64,000 bases of DNA from Monocercomonoides exilis (GCA_001643675.2 LSRY02000014.1:746501-810500), one strand, 5' to 3'; shown: positions 23,301-35,566, counted from the stretch's first letter. Notes: a model not told the origin generated them from the letters alone. Numbers and translations are program-made.

Positions 23301-26300
23301 GAAGGAAATTTGGCTGCCTCGACACTTTCGGTGCAGTTTTCACACGAGGCAAAAGGCAGACACTTGCTATCAAGAACAGTCATGTTTGAGCAGCTTCCCC
23401 ATAACACTCGACAAAATATACTAAAAACGCTGTTTTCGAGAACATCATTTGCACAAAAGACGATCGACAGCTTCAATGAATACATTGCAAATTACATACA
23501 AGCTGCGAAGAAAGGAGCATTTCTGGAAAAACGAGAGAGAGAGCTTGTGAATGTGATGAAGAAACAAGAAAATGAAGACAGTTCCACTGTGAAGTCATCA
23601 ACATCTTCCTGTTCCTCTTCTTCTTCCAATTCAATCACTACCCTTTCTAACAAACCTTCTTTCCCATCGACTGATCGTTTTTCCTCTCTTCTCTGCATTA
23701 ACAATCTCAAATCATCCACCCAAGATACCTTCATCCACCATCCCTCTCCTCTCTTTTCGATTGTCCCATCGCCAACTTCCACTCTCTCAAAAGTGATTGT
23801 CGCAAACAGAACAGACGCTTCCCCTGCTCTCCCGCCTTCCAACGCATTTCGATCAAATGCTCTCTCATTTAGTGAATTAAAAGCACATTTTGACAAAAAA
23901 GAAAAAGAAACACTTCGCTCGCTTCGTTTGGCGCGCGAAAAGAATGCAAAACAGCCTCAGAATAAACAAGACTTGCCACAGAAAGTGAATGAGAATGCGT
24001 CTATTCAGCTTCTTTCTCCTTATGCGTCTCTTCCACCTCTCCGCACACTCTACAGCATCATCCCACACCGCGCAGCTCTTCCGATGTCGCCCCAAGCACA
24101 GCGTCTACTGCAACAACAGCTGCAACACAGAAATTCCACCTCTTTTTCATCTGGAAATGTTCTTTCTATGTCTCCTCTGCTCTCACTCCGTTTTTATTCC
24201 TCTGTCTGCCCATCGTCTGCTGCCCAGCTGCGTGCCATGAGTCCCACTCAGATAACAGTTGCTGCCATGCGCCATCCATCTGAAATGCTTTCGTCTCTGG
24301 AAAGAATCACTCACTTGGATGTGCTGCGCTTTCTATTTGAGAAGCATCTTTCTTCTTCTTCTTCTTCTTCTACAACTTCTTCTGGCTTGCCTTCGGGGCT
24401 TCCTCCTTTTCATGCGTCAATATTCCATCAAGACGCACTCATCAGACTTTGCAATGACATTTACGAAGAGAAAATAGCAATGCAACAAAAAACCAATTCG
24501 GAACAGATCATTTCCAGTTCATCGAGCTCAAACATAACAGGATCTTCAACGAATTTCTCAACACGCCGTAATAAAGCTTCATCACTTGAGCACATCTTGT
24601 TTGAGATGCTGTGGATGAAGACTGAAAGCAGACAGCGTGTGCTGAACTCGTTTGTTGAAGAGCTGTTTGAGGATGTTTCGTTGGACGAGTCAGAATCTTC
24701 TTTGGATTCTGAATGGGATCAACAGCAAAGGAAGAAGAACAGTCAGCAACCTTTGCCACTGGACAATTACAACGATGAAATTAAGAATGGAAGGGAAAGA
24801 GGAGCAACCGGAGATATACATCATAATGATGGCAGACAAGGTAATGATGCTGAAGATGATCAAGAGTTCTTGCAATATTCTCAAAAGCTTCACCAGTTAA
24901 TTCCACTTATTGAACGATACACATCTGAATGCGGGCCTTTTCATTCCGTGGGCAAAAGCAAGTTCCCTCGGTTACATCCGCTTTTGCTACCAATCTGGAA
25001 ACATTCATCTTCCTCCTCCTCTTCTTCTTCTTCATTTTCTTTGTTCAATCCACAGAAAGGCCAGTCTGCAGATGGAAAGACTCCGCACATTACTTCTCTT
25101 CGATCACTCATACATTCTGCCCATCTGATTAGACAGGCACAAACACAGACATTTCAGCCAGAAGACAAAAGCTGCTCACATCTTGTTGCCACACTCGAGG
25201 CTAATTCATCACCCAATGATTCAAACAGCTATTCTTCATCACAATCATCATCCTCCTCCTCCTCATTATCTTCTTCTTCCACCTCTGTTTTTGACTCTCT
25301 CAACAGTAATGCATCAACTCAGCCGTTCCATCTTTTCCTTTCCTCTCTTCTGTGCCGCCTGTATTATCAACTTCGCCCTTCTTTCCTGCCCCATTTTGCA
25401 CTTCTTTGTGGGTTGAATGTTCTGATTGAAGAAATTGCCCTGAACAAAGGTAACGAGTTCCTAACATTAAGGCATCAACTCGCTCCGTTGAGAAAGCATG
25501 TTATGCAGATGAAGCGGAAGATCATCAGCAGCAGAGGATACCAAAATGTAGGTGGATGGAGTCAAATAGAGAGGATGGGCGCATTTTCAAACGATTCCCT
25601 CGGCATTTTTGGTGGCGAAAGCGGAGGAAAGCAAAACGATGCAGCAGGTGGAGAAACAGATGTGTCTATTTTCATCCCATCGACCGTGGCTGATCTGAAA
25701 GCAAAACTTCTGAACAGAAGAGCAAACGAGCGGTCTTATTTGAGAGAGACGAGAAAGAGTACCAGAAAACGCAGCAAACATCGCCGCCATCATCACTTAA
25801 AACACAGACACAATGTATCTGGTATGCATAATACACCAAATTATATGCACGATGGAAATGGTAGGTCATCCACAAGAGTCTCTGCTGATTCGCAGGGATG
25901 GCTGTGGACTCCTGGCGACGAGAACGTGCAGACCGCATCACTCACACACAGCACATTCACAGCAATTCCGAAGACAATTGAAGAGGCCTGTGCGTATTAC
26001 AGGCAGCACAGCGGGTTGGAAGATCCTGTTTTTGAGAGCCAGAGAGAAAACAAGAGAAAAGCCAGACTGCTTCGAGTACTGAATGAAAGATTTGAATCAA
26101 CACGGGAAGAAGGATTCAATCAGCAAGAACGCAATCCACCTGTGTGCATTCCATACATCAAGAGAGAAGAGCCATCAGAAGACGATGACTTGAAGAGAAT
26201 AAATGAAGGCATGCTCAAACTGAAAGAACTCACAAAGAAACAGATTGAGGCAGTCTTTGGGCGTTTCTTGACAAAGGAGGAATGCTACAAAATATGCATG

Positions 26301-28106
26301 AATGAAAATATGAGCAATGAAACAGAGCAACAGTTAGCAAATTCATTTGAATCTGAGCAATTGCAATCTGATCAAAGTTCATGTTCACAGAATATTTCAT
26401 CAAAGCACAAATTCTGCTCCTGTTCGTGCCATCTTTCTCGATCACCATCATATTCACAAGGTTCAATACAAACAACTTCTGAATCTGATACAACCAAAAA
26501 TTGCAATAGAAAGTGCATTTGCTGCGAAACAAACACCCCTCTTTGTTTTGCTTCTCGAAATTGGGTGGAGAAAGAGCTCAGATGCTGGCTGCGCTATGTG
26601 CTGATGCTTCTCCCTCCTATCATCGTTGTTCCTCCCTCGAACAATCCAAACAGCTTTGAACAGCAACCTTATTTGCAACAGAAACAGCAGCAAGAGCTTG
26701 TCAGCATAACCAGCCATCCATTTCTGACTGCGCAGGTTGTGTGCCAGATTCAGCTCATGCTGAATTCAGGAATGGTTATTGAGGCGCTCAATTACGTTCT
26801 CTACTTCTGCTCCTCGCTCGAAGGCTCCTCTTTTAGTGCTTCTTCAAGCACTCTGCATAATGTTCCTTTGTATTCCCCAAAAGCACTGACACTCTCTTCT
26901 ATGAGCGCCCAGCTGTCGCTTCGCCCGCGCTGCCGGAAGGCTTCGCTTCAGGATCAGATCTTCTTTATGAGCTTGGCGGTTTCTTTGACTGTTGAATGCA
27001 GCGGCGGACATCAACTGAGCGAGGAATATTTGCACAGAACGGCTGAGGAAAGAGCGTCGCTGCTTCTGTACGGAACAAAGCAAACACTTCACAAGCAGCC
27101 CTCCAACAGCCAGTCGGATGTGCATTATTCAGAATATGAACATCAACCATCTTCTGTAGATCAAACAGCACATTCCTTTGCTGAATCAGACTACTCGCTT
27201 CCTGGTTGGCTTCACGAAGACACAGGAAGACAGTGCTGGATGATCATCTTTGATTATCTCCGCACCTGGAAACAGACCATTTGCACTTCACAAAGTTCTC
27301 CTGTCGACTCATTCTTTGTCTGCCCTTCACCTCCTCCTTCAGCTTCTCCTTCTTTTTCGTCTGCAATTCCTGGTCCAATATCTTCTTCTTCAACATACAC
27401 ACATTCATCCAATTCACAAACATCTTCTTCTTCTTCTTCTTCTTCTTCTATCATTCCTTCTCCATCACAATCATCTCGACCTTCTGAATCATTGATCAGC
27501 ACATCATCATCATCTTCTTCTTCTTTGAGAGACAATCAAAATCTGACCAAAGAAATCATCTTTTTCAATGAAGTGCGATCTGTTTTGCTGTCGTTCGTTC
27601 CTTTCTTCAAAGACTGCATTTCTTTTGTGGAATTTCTCAGCAATCAGAAAGATCTAATTTTCGATGGTGAAATTCCGCTTCCACAAAATGCTTCAATTTC
27701 AACAGCATCTACGTCTTCTTCGTTTGCCGAATCAAATTCAAACGAAGGAACTTCAAAGCCAGAAAGGCAGATTCAGCTCTCATACAGCTTTGGATGGGAT
27801 GAGATAAACAGAGAAAGCTTATCTCAACCTTCTCAAACACTCACTCACAGTCCTTCCCTTACAAAGTCTTTAATCGTGCAGCCTTGCCTGGAACTCAATA
27901 AGTTGCCCAAGGCATCTGGTAAGCAAATAAGTGTGCAAGATTTTCTTTTCTTTTTTTATTTATTCCCTATTTATTCCGAATGTTTTTTAATTCATCTTGT
28001 TTATTTTTTGTGATTCAATAACCAAACAGGCAAAGATATCACAAGCATTCTGCAGCACTCTCTTCTTGAACGGCAGTTGTCCATTCACGATCTTCTTCTT
28101 TCATAG
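17357..28106 (+). CDS. Giant Ser-rich protein, 3,508 residues, unidentified
   Basis: I do not recognise this protein. Exons are 17357-17577, 17627-17729, 17793-27918 and 28030-28106 (introns of 49, 63 and 111 nt), and the frame is open throughout. The first ~200 residues are rich in hydrophobic beta-strand-like segments (for example INSVIVWQGYTTFIINDG and TLYAVLRNGTIVPFIY) and could be the start of a beta-propeller. Later regions alternate predicted helices (for example residues ~1780-1830 and ~2470-2540) with long serine homopolymers, a Glu/Arg run near residue 810 and a Gln run near 870. No transmembrane segment or catalytic motif is evident. The arrangement of propeller-like N-terminus and helical solenoid recalls nucleoporins, APC1 and trafficking scaffolds, but I could not match any of them. 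The last exon encodes LLERQLSIHDLLLS. Confidence 0.8.
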
Positions 28107-28641
28107 ACATCTCTTGTTTATACTAATTCTGAATTACGCATTTGTTGCATTCTTTTTTTAGTGAAAATTTTTAGCAAACAAAAATAAATGAAACTTATCT
28201 AATCAAAAAAGAAAGCATCAGCATATTTTTTAGAGTCATCTTTTTTTTGTTTTTATATCTTTTTGTAATGCAATTTGTCCATTTCATTTCTTCAAGCGCT
28301 AATTCTTTTCTTATTTTAAATTTGTGAGAGTGAAGATGAGAATAAGCGCTCAAATCGAAAAAAACCCGAATAATTGCATTAGTGACAGTTATTCTGCCAA
28401 AAAAGTGTTGTGTAAAATTGAATTGTGAATTGAATCAACCCAAAATCATTGAGACACACTCCTTAACATACCATACATAATGAAGTATCTCCACCATATT
28501 TCTGTTCAATAGCTACCTCGCTTCATCTATTCCCTTTCATTGTGAAAAATGAATTAATCTAGTTTTCCTCCTGTTTTAATTCGCATAGAAATTACAAAAC
28601 ATATTAAAATATACATATAAATCTCTTTAATATATCAAAGT
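28107..28641. other. Convergent 3' intergenic region
   Basis: About 535 bp between the 3' ends of the giant gene and the RNA-binding protein gene. A/T-rich, with no frame or RNA gene that I can support. Confidence 0.55.
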
Positions 28642-29917
28642 CTATTTGAATACCTCATCTTTAGAGCCATGTGGAGGCAAATCCTTTGGTTTTGCTCCTC
28701 CAAATGGATCTTCCTTTGGCTTCTTTGGTGTAATGTTTAATGTGTACGATTGCTTTGCTCCAGGTTCCTTTGGTGCCTCTGGCTCATCGCGATCTCTTCT
28801 ATCATCATATCCATCATATCCACGAGAATATCCTCCATCGCGTGAATATCCTCCTTCACGATCATATCCTCTTCCTCCGTATCCGCCTCTTCTTCCATAT
28901 CCCCCTCCTCCTCTTCTTCGCTCATATCCATCATCATCCCGATCCCTATCCCTATCACGATCACCATAGCCGTATCCGCCTCTTCTACCGTATCCACCAC
29001 CTCCTCCTCTTCTGTCATAAAATCCTCCACGTCTATCACCATATCCTCCTCTTCGATCGTCGTAGCCACGAGAGTGATCTCCATATCTATCGTGCCTATA
29101 TCCTCCTCCTCTTCGTTCATCATCATCATGATACGGAGCTGGAGCAGGTCGTTTCGGTGGCTCTTTTCTTTTCGAATCAGATTCAATAATAATTGAATAT
29201 CCCTTATACGTAACTCTACTTAGCTCCAGTGCAGTTTTCATTGATTCAGCATTTTCAAATTCTACAATGATTATTTCTGGTTTTTCAGGATCTGGATTAA
29301 CGTCTTTAATCTAATTGAAAACAATTAACTTTTTAAAATATTCCAACAATAAATCATACTTCGCATCCTTTTTCCTCAAGAAAAACTCCAACTTCAATAT
29401 CATCAGTTTTGGGGGGTAAGTTCGATACTGCAACGACGAAAGGTCCATCTTCAGGTATCTCATTGTCATCTTTCCTGTCGAATTTGAGTGTCGGGTCAAA
29501 TCTTTGCTCTCCTCTATCATGACGACGAAATCCTCCGTATCCTCTATCTCCACTGCTAAATCGAGGTCCTTCTTCTCCTTCTTGCTCGTGTAACATACGA
29601 TCACGTTCGCGAAAAGATCTTTCTCCTCCTCCTCTTCCACGATAACCTCCTCTCCTTTCATAAGGTGCATCTCTTCGTTCGTATGGTGAATCTCTTCTCT
29701 GAAAAGGTGATGGTCTAGAATCGCGATACGATTCCATTGGAGCCTGCTCTTCGGGTTCTGGTGGAGCTTCAACTATATATTGAAAAGTGCAGATTAAAAA
29801 AAACAAGATGAAATAATTGACGAATAAAATAGATCAATGTGATAAACTTTCTCCAAAATTACCCATTTGTTGACGGGTTGTAAATAGGGTTTCTTTCTGT
29901 TCGCGGCGCTTTGCCAT
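28642..29917 (-). CDS. eIF4B/eIF4H-like RRM-RGG RNA-binding protein
   Basis: Exons are 29863-29917, 29360-29772 and 28642-29310 with introns of 90 and 49 nt, giving 378 residues from MAKRREQKETLF. Residues ~25-110 are Arg/Gly/Tyr-rich with repeated RRD/ERRD and RGG motifs. A single RRM follows at ~120-200, with RNP2-like FVVAVSNLPPKTDDIEVG and RNP1-like PEIIIVEFENAESMKTALEL. The C-terminal third is a dense array of DRRGG, YGRRGG and YDRDRD repeats. The RRM plus DRYG/RGG-type repeats fits eIF4B or eIF4H, which stimulate the eIF4A helicase during translation initiation. RNP1 lacks the usual KGFGFVEF aromatic pattern, so the RNA-binding surface may differ. Other RRM-RGG proteins are possible, so I give no symbol. 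Confidence 0.75.
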
Positions 29918-30176
29918 CTTGCAATATAACACTATCTAAAAAACGAAGCGCTCGTTTCTTATTAATGGGTTCATTAATTATCAATTTTGTGGTTTGATCA
30001 AATATCATATTTTTTTTCAATAGAAATATTGTTGAAGTTAAAAGAGGATATCACATGTGTCAGGGAAAAAAATAATAAAAATAAATAAAGATAAAAACAT
30101 TAAAAATGGACTGAATACATATATTCACAACATTATCCACAAAAAATACAACAAATTATAATAATTATCAAAAATT

Positions 30177-33100
30177 CTACTCCTTATGTCTTCTTCTTTT
30201 TCTATGCCTACGTCTTTGCTCCTCTGTAAATTCCTCCGACTGATTAAATCGTGTTGGAGAAATCAGAGGGGCAGGAAATGGAAACACAGTCTGGATTGCG
30301 ACAACTGAAGGAGCTCCGATTGGAACAAGTGCAGGGCACATGGAAGAAGAAGAAGAATTTGTGGAGTCTGAATCCGAATGCCACGACGACCCAGACGATT
30401 CTGAGTCTGAGCCTGAGCCTGAGTCCGAGTCTGAGGCTGGGGCTGGGGCTGGGGCTGGGGCAGCAGCACGGCCAAATGCCGCGCCTGCTGAAGGTGATTG
30501 CGACCTGAAGCTCGAGTGCGACCAGACGGACTCGTCGTCCTCCGCAGGGTAGCCATGTGCACTTTCATACTCTGTTCTCCGGGTCGCTCTCTTTCTCTTC
30601 TCTGAATTTGAATGCTTCTTCGAACGGTGGGCTGAGCGAGTCCTGCGTGAGTGTCTGTGTCTGTTCCACCGCCCGCTGTCTGAACTGTCGTCCTGCTCTG
30701 TCGGCCCCATCTGCGGGGCAACATCGTGTGGCAGCTGGTTGTATTCATCTCTTTCCATTTCTCCTCCTCCTCCTTCTTCTTCTTCTACTTCTCCCACTCT
30801 TTCTCTCTCTCTTTCTCTCTCAATGATTGGGCTGCCACTCAGCTGCGAGCGCCACAAATCGCTCGTGGTGAGGTCCCCCGCCATGACGCGGCTCCACGAC
30901 GACGGCCTGTTGTCCACAAGCAGATTGGAAGGAGAGGAGAAGAGATGGACAGCATTCGTAAAGGCAGCATTAGCAGCAGCAGTGGCAGGCGCATTGGAGG
31001 TGCCTGGCGGGAGAGGAGCAGCTGAGTAGAAGCTGAGCGTGTGCTGGTTGCTGATAGGTGGCAGAACAGCCAGAGAAGAAGTGTTCCGTGGAGAGTGCTG
31101 CATCAAGGACACATATCTCAGTGGTGAGCGCGGCGTCATCTGCGACCCAGCCACCGAGTCGTCGCTGATCACCCCGCGATTACCCCAGATCGACTCCTGC
31201 TTCTTCTTCTGTGCGGCTCCTTTCGACTTCTCCTCTTCCAGCCGCACAGACAGCGGCGGCTGGTCGATGCGCTGCTCCCATCTGTCGTCCCACTGCTCCA
31301 TCGGACTTTCCTCTTCGTCCTGCCGCCAAATTGACTTCTCCTCTTTCTGCTTCTCTGCCACCACACCAATCGCCCCAACTGCTGTTCCTGTTGCTTCTGC
31401 TGCCGCAGGCACATCCCCATATGCAGACGTTGCATCATTCCCTTTTCCTCCCTCCTCACCCCTGCCCAATGCTCCTTCATCTGCTCCCCTCTGCTGCCTC
31501 ACCAGGCGTTCCATGTATGACAAAAGTGACTCTTCGCTCTTGGCTGAGTGCTGCGAAGAAGAAACCCCTCCGCCTGAGGCTGACGAGGAAGGCTGCGCCA
31601 AAAGTGGAGGAGGTGTAAAGCCTGTGCTTATTCCTGTCCCCGACCCGCCTCTTCCGCCCCACGGATCGTCTATGTCTTCTTCGCTGCGGTCAAAGAGAGA
31701 TGAGGATGAGGAAGAAGATGAAGAAGATGAAGAAGAGGAGGATGAGGATGAGGAAGAGGAAGGTGATGGTGCTCTGCTCCAGTCATTTGTGTTTCTTGAT
31801 CGCCAGATGTCTTCTGTGTCTGTGCTGTTCTGTTCTCCTTTGCGTGTCTCTCCACGAGGCGCTGGGCGAGCAAAGAGATCGTTGTCTGTGGGAATAGCCA
31901 TGCTGAATGATGATGTTGCCGTCGGAGAAATAAAAGAAGAAGAAGAAGAGGAGGAGGAGGAAGTTGTTGACGAGTCAAGTGTCTTTCCTTCAACAAGCAA
32001 TGCATTTGCTCCTTGTTTTGCTTTCTCCTTTTCATCTCTTCCTCCGCCTTCTTCTTCCACCATGTCTCGAAGTTGCATTTTGAAGTTCTCCATTTTCTCT
32101 GTCAGTTCATCCAATTCTTCCTGAATGCTTTTTTTGATGTTTTCGAATTCCTTTCTGACATTTTCTCCTTCGCTTTCTATTTCTTTGTCTGTCTGCATCT
32201 TCAAGTCATTCAATTGCACTTCCTCTTCTTTCTCCCCTTCTTTCATCAGCTTCTCCTCCTCTTCTTTCTCTCTGTTCTTCTCTTTCTCCAGGTGCAGGTC
32301 AAAAAAGCACTTGTTGTTCACGTTCCCGCTCCAATCAGTGGCTGTCTCAAATCTCCGGCTCGTCTTCCACTCACTTCCGTTGATCACAAACTTGAACTCA
32401 AACAGCTTTCTGTCCAACGACTGCACAAATTCATCGCCCTCACGCCGCGTCGCTGCCAAAAGCTGCCCAGCCATTTCCCCCTGCTTGCACACTGCAAACA
32501 ACTCTTCAATGCTCTCCTTCCATTTCACTTCTTCTGCCTTCTTCTGCTCCTCCCACAGCAACTGCTGCTGCTCGTCCAGCACTCTGCACTCGCCCCACCC
32601 TCTCCTCCACCGCTCTTCCCACCACCGCATCTCTCTGCCTCTTCCCTCTGCGTCTCTCGCTGCCCTGCCGATGCACACCTCTGCTGCAGCCAGCCCCGCC
32701 ACCCGCACACTCCACACCCACTCCATTCGCTCAGGCACACTCTTCATCGCTTTCCTCTCCTTCCACCCGTCCCACCCGCCACACACAACCACGTTTGACG
32801 CACCTTCCCACTCAGAAAAAGGAAAAGTCAGCAAAATTTCCTCTCTCCCGAACTCTTTCAAGTTGTTGTCGACTTCTTTCCTTTTCATTGCTATTCGATC
32901 GATTAGAGTGCGTAGAGAGGCAATGCGGATTGTCTGTGCTTTTCTGATGGCTTCCATCCGACATCGCACACGAATAGGAACCAGACGCTGCTCAAGCTGT
33001 GCTTCTATTCTGTCCAACTTCTCTTTCGCCTCCTTCTGCTGAATGCTCAGCTCTTCTATCAACTTCTGAATCTGCTCTTTTCGAATAATCTGATACATTC

Positions 33101-35402
33101 GCCTCTGTTCTTTCTCTTTTTCTTCCAAAAGTCTGTTTTGTTCTGCTTTATTGATGGAATCATCAATTGTATCCTTCTTTTCTTCCTCTGACTCCATCTC
33201 CTTCACAACACCTATCACAGTCGCAGGAAACTTTTGCAATGAGCTTTCTGCCTTCGCACCACCACCACCACTAGCAGCAGCAGTAGAAACAGAATTCAAA
33301 TCGATTTGTGTTTCTGTGTATTTTGCAGAGGAAGAAGAAGAAGAAGAAGGTTGTGATTGAATCCTCTGCGGATGGTGGGAGGCGATTTCGTGGTAGTTCC
33401 TCTTCTGCAGCGGGAGGACAAAAGAGAGAGAATGAAGAGAAGGAGACTGAGATGTGATGGATGACTGAATGGCTGATGGGGTATGAGATGCAGATGGAAT
33501 GATAGACGAAGCAGAAGAGAAAGGAGGAGGGACGTGGGAGGAGATGACAAATGGATGTGATTGGGAGTATGGCGTGGATGAAGTTTGAGATGGACTATGT
33601 TCTGCTATGAGAAGCGGAGTGGGTGATGAGGAGTCGTCGCGGCTGAAGAAGATCACATTATCTTCGTGCCGGCGAGAGGAGGAAGGCTGAGAAGAATTGA
33701 ATTTGAGGGAGGAATTGCCTTGGGGGTTGGAAGATGAAGATGAAGATGAAGAAGGAAAGAGTGGATGAGAAGTGGAAGCAGTTGAAGTGTTGGAGAGGTG
33801 GGAGAAGACAGAGGCGACTGATGTGATTGAAGGGAAAGGAACTCGATATGGAGAAATGATGCGGGATGAAGAAGCATTGGGCAGAACAGACAAATTGGAC
33901 GACATGTTCATATTTGACTGGCGTGCCATAAATGAAGACGACGTTGAGGGAGAGGAAGGGATGGAAGGAGGATAAGAAGAAGAAGAAGTTGCTGTTGTAG
34001 TTGTTGTAGACAACGATGACGGAACAGGACGGAACACATGAGAGTGCATTGAGGGTTGCGTTTGCTTCTCGTTGGGCGCATGAAACTCTGTGAGCTCTAT
34101 TTCTGGAAGAATTCTGCTGTTTGAATGGTACAATTTGCCATGTGCAGTCGAAGAAGAAGAAGTGGAAGTGGAAGTTGCATAATGTGATTCAATCTGAATT
34201 GGTGATGAAGAACCTGAATGAGTCTTTGGATCGTGTGGTGAAAGCATCGCAAACGTGGAATGATGCGGAAGAATAAATGATGCAGCATTTGGGTGCTGAG
34301 GCGTGGCTGATTGCAGCTTCGGTGAAAGAGAGTGATTCATCTGACCAGTCTGGTTTTGGCTGGGTGGCGTTGGTGATGGACTCGCAGAAGGCGACGGAGA
34401 ATTTGCCGATGCTGTTGTGTCTTCGGTCATCGATGGGGTGTTGGAAGGAGAATGTGGAGTGGGAGAAGCGCTGGTCTTTAAACGCTTGTCTTCTTTCTTG
34501 GGTGACAAGGGGCGTTGAGTTAAATCTGTGCTGCTGTTTCTGCTGCGGCGCTTACTTTGATGATGATGGCTGCTATGGGTATGAGACGGGACACGCGCGT
34601 GCACACTCACATTGGTGGAGAGTCCAGAAGCCGCCTGTGCGGTGATTCCCTTTCCAGTTGCTATTGTTGTTGCATTGTGATTGCCCGAAGAAATTGATGG
34701 AGATGGAGAATGATGTGGTGTCTGGCCTGGAGATGGCGTTCTGTCTGCTAGCAAGGCAAATGGAGGGAAAAATGGAGCTGCATGAGCATGAGGTGGTCTA
34801 AAACTTGGAGTGTTTGATGAAGGAGGAATTGAATCAAGTTGTTGGCTTGTGAAAGCATGAGTTTGAAGATAAGGAATATTGAATGATTGGTTAGGAGAAA
34901 ATGGTATGCCAACATCATCTTCTAATTGTCCTTCTATGTCAAAGTACGCGTTATCGTCTTCATCTTCATCAAAACTTGTATCTTCTGTTGACATCGAATC
35001 ATTTCCAAATTCTCCAGGAATTTGCTCAGATTCTAATGGTCTAATGCTAGATGCACCAAACATAACTTCCCGATTTTTATCTTCCATGAAAGATTTTTCA
35101 GTTTTATCAAGTCGTTTCAGTGTAAATGTGGATGACATTCTTTGAAGTCTTGAAGGAACAGGAACAGGAACAAGTTTCTGAGGTAGTTCTTCGTCTTCTT
35201 CTTCCTCCATAGGCTCACTCTCATCGCTCAAAGATTTTTTATTTTCATCTTGAACTTGTTTTTCTTCTGTTCTTTGGCTTGCAATCCATTTTCCACGATT
35301 GACTTGAAATTCGCTAACGTCAAGCAAAGATACTTCGATTCGACTTTGATTTGATGACGCTTGATCTTTGATGGAATGCGTTGGTTCAGATGTGTCATTC
35401 AT
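30177..35402 (-). CDS. Large Ser-rich protein with AMPK/CBM48-type glycogen-binding domain
   Basis: Single exon, 1,741 residues, start at the ATG 35402-35400. Residues 1-740 are low-complexity Ser/Pro/Thr/His sequence. A coiled coil of ~90 residues (~755-845, Gln/Glu/Lys/Arg-rich) precedes a CBM48/AMPK1-type carbohydrate-binding domain. Its front half is near residues 855-890 (LTFPFSEWEGASNVVVCGGW, then DGWKE) and its back half near 1010-1035 (FEFKFVINGSEWKTS, VNNKCFFDLH). The halves are separated by an insert of ~110 residues rich in Trp, Arg and Glu. A second acidic coiled coil lies near 1040-1120, then poly-Ser (~1215-1235), and a basic C-terminus rich in Arg and Lys. CBM48 domains bind glycogen or starch in AMPK beta subunits and branching enzymes; no catalytic domain is present here. 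It may tether something to glycogen, which is inference. Confidence 0.75.
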   Translation of the reverse strand: MNDTSEPTHSIKDQASSNQSRIEVSLLDVSEFQVNRGKWIASQRTEEKQVQDENKKSLSDESEPMEEEEDEELPQKLVPVPVPSRLQRMSSTFTLKRLDKTEKSFMEDKNREVMFGASSIRPLESEQIPGEFGNDSMSTEDTSFDEDEDDNAYFDIEGQLEDDVGIPFSPNQSFNIPYLQTHAFTSQQLDSIPPSSNTPSFRPPHAHAAPFFPPFALLADRTPSPGQTPHHSPSPSISSGNHNATTIATGKGITAQAASGLSTNVSVHARVPSHTHSSHHHQSKRRSRNSSTDLTQRPLSPKKEDKRLKTSASPTPHSPSNTPSMTEDTTASANSPSPSASPSPTPPSQNQTGQMNHSLSPKLQSATPQHPNAASFILPHHSTFAMLSPHDPKTHSGSSSPIQIESHYATSTSTSSSSTAHGKLYHSNSRILPEIELTEFHAPNEKQTQPSMHSHVFRPVPSSLSTTTTTATSSSSYPPSIPSSPSTSSSFMARQSNMNMSSNLSVLPNASSSRIISPYRVPFPSITSVASVFSHLSNTSTASTSHPLFPSSSSSSSSNPQGNSSLKFNSSQPSSSRRHEDNVIFFSRDDSSSPTPLLIAEHSPSQTSSTPYSQSHPFVISSHVPPPFSSASSIIPSASHTPSAIQSSITSQSPSLHSLSFVLPLQKRNYHEIASHHPQRIQSQPSSSSSSSAKYTETQIDLNSVSTAAASGGGGAKAESSLQKFPATVIGVVKEMESEEEKKDTIDDSINKAEQNRLLEEKEKEQRRMYQIIRKEQIQKLIEELSIQQKEAKEKLDRIEAQLEQRLVPIRVRCRMEAIRKAQTIRIASLRTLIDRIAMKRKEVDNNLKEFGREEILLTFPFSEWEGASNVVVCGGWDGWKERKAMKSVPERMEWVWSVRVAGLAAAEVCIGRAARDAEGRGREMRWWEERWRRGWGECRVLDEQQQLLWEEQKKAEEVKWKESIEELFAVCKQGEMAGQLLAATRREGDEFVQSLDRKLFEFKFVINGSEWKTSRRFETATDWSGNVNNKCFFDLHLEKEKNREKEEEEKLMKEGEKEEEVQLNDLKMQTDKEIESEGENVRKEFENIKKSIQEELDELTEKMENFKMQLRDMVEEEGGGRDEKEKAKQGANALLVEGKTLDSSTTSSSSSSSSSFISPTATSSFSMAIPTDNDLFARPAPRGETRKGEQNSTDTEDIWRSRNTNDWSRAPSPSSSSSSSSSSSSSSSSSSSSSLFDRSEEDIDDPWGGRGGSGTGISTGFTPPPLLAQPSSSASGGGVSSSQHSAKSEESLLSYMERLVRQQRGADEGALGRGEEGGKGNDATSAYGDVPAAAEATGTAVGAIGVVAEKQKEEKSIWRQDEEESPMEQWDDRWEQRIDQPPLSVRLEEEKSKGAAQKKKQESIWGNRGVISDDSVAGSQMTPRSPLRYVSLMQHSPRNTSSLAVLPPISNQHTLSFYSAAPLPPGTSNAPATAAANAAFTNAVHLFSSPSNLLVDNRPSSWSRVMAGDLTTSDLWRSQLSGSPIIERERERERVGEVEEEEGGGGEMERDEYNQLPHDVAPQMGPTEQDDSSDSGRWNRHRHSRRTRSAHRSKKHSNSEKRKRATRRTEYESAHGYPAEDDESVWSHSSFRSQSPSAGAAFGRAAAPAPAPAPASDSDSGSGSDSESSGSSWHSDSDSTNSSSSSMCPALVPIGAPSVVAIQTVFPFPAPLISPTRFNQSEEFTEEQRRRHRKRRRHKE

Positions 35403-35566
35403 ATGAGCTGTAACTCAAAAAACGATACTCAAAATGAAATATCTTCAAATGATGGTTGAGAAATACCTTAATTAAATTTTTAATTATAAATACTCGAAAA
35501 ATAGTGCACTTGCAAGATTTTGCATTTTTCTAATGCTTTTTAAAAAAACGCAAATACAATAATTAA

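Noticed and set aside
17357-28106. APC1 or Nup155-type nucleoporin for the giant protein
   Set aside because: Tempting because of the neighbouring APC5-like gene and the propeller-like N-terminus, but no characteristic motif of either could be found.
31039-33042. Long plus-strand frames opposite the CBM48 protein gene
   Set aside because: Their translations are poly-Ser, Cys and Leu shadows of the minus-strand coding sequence, which has recognisable domains.
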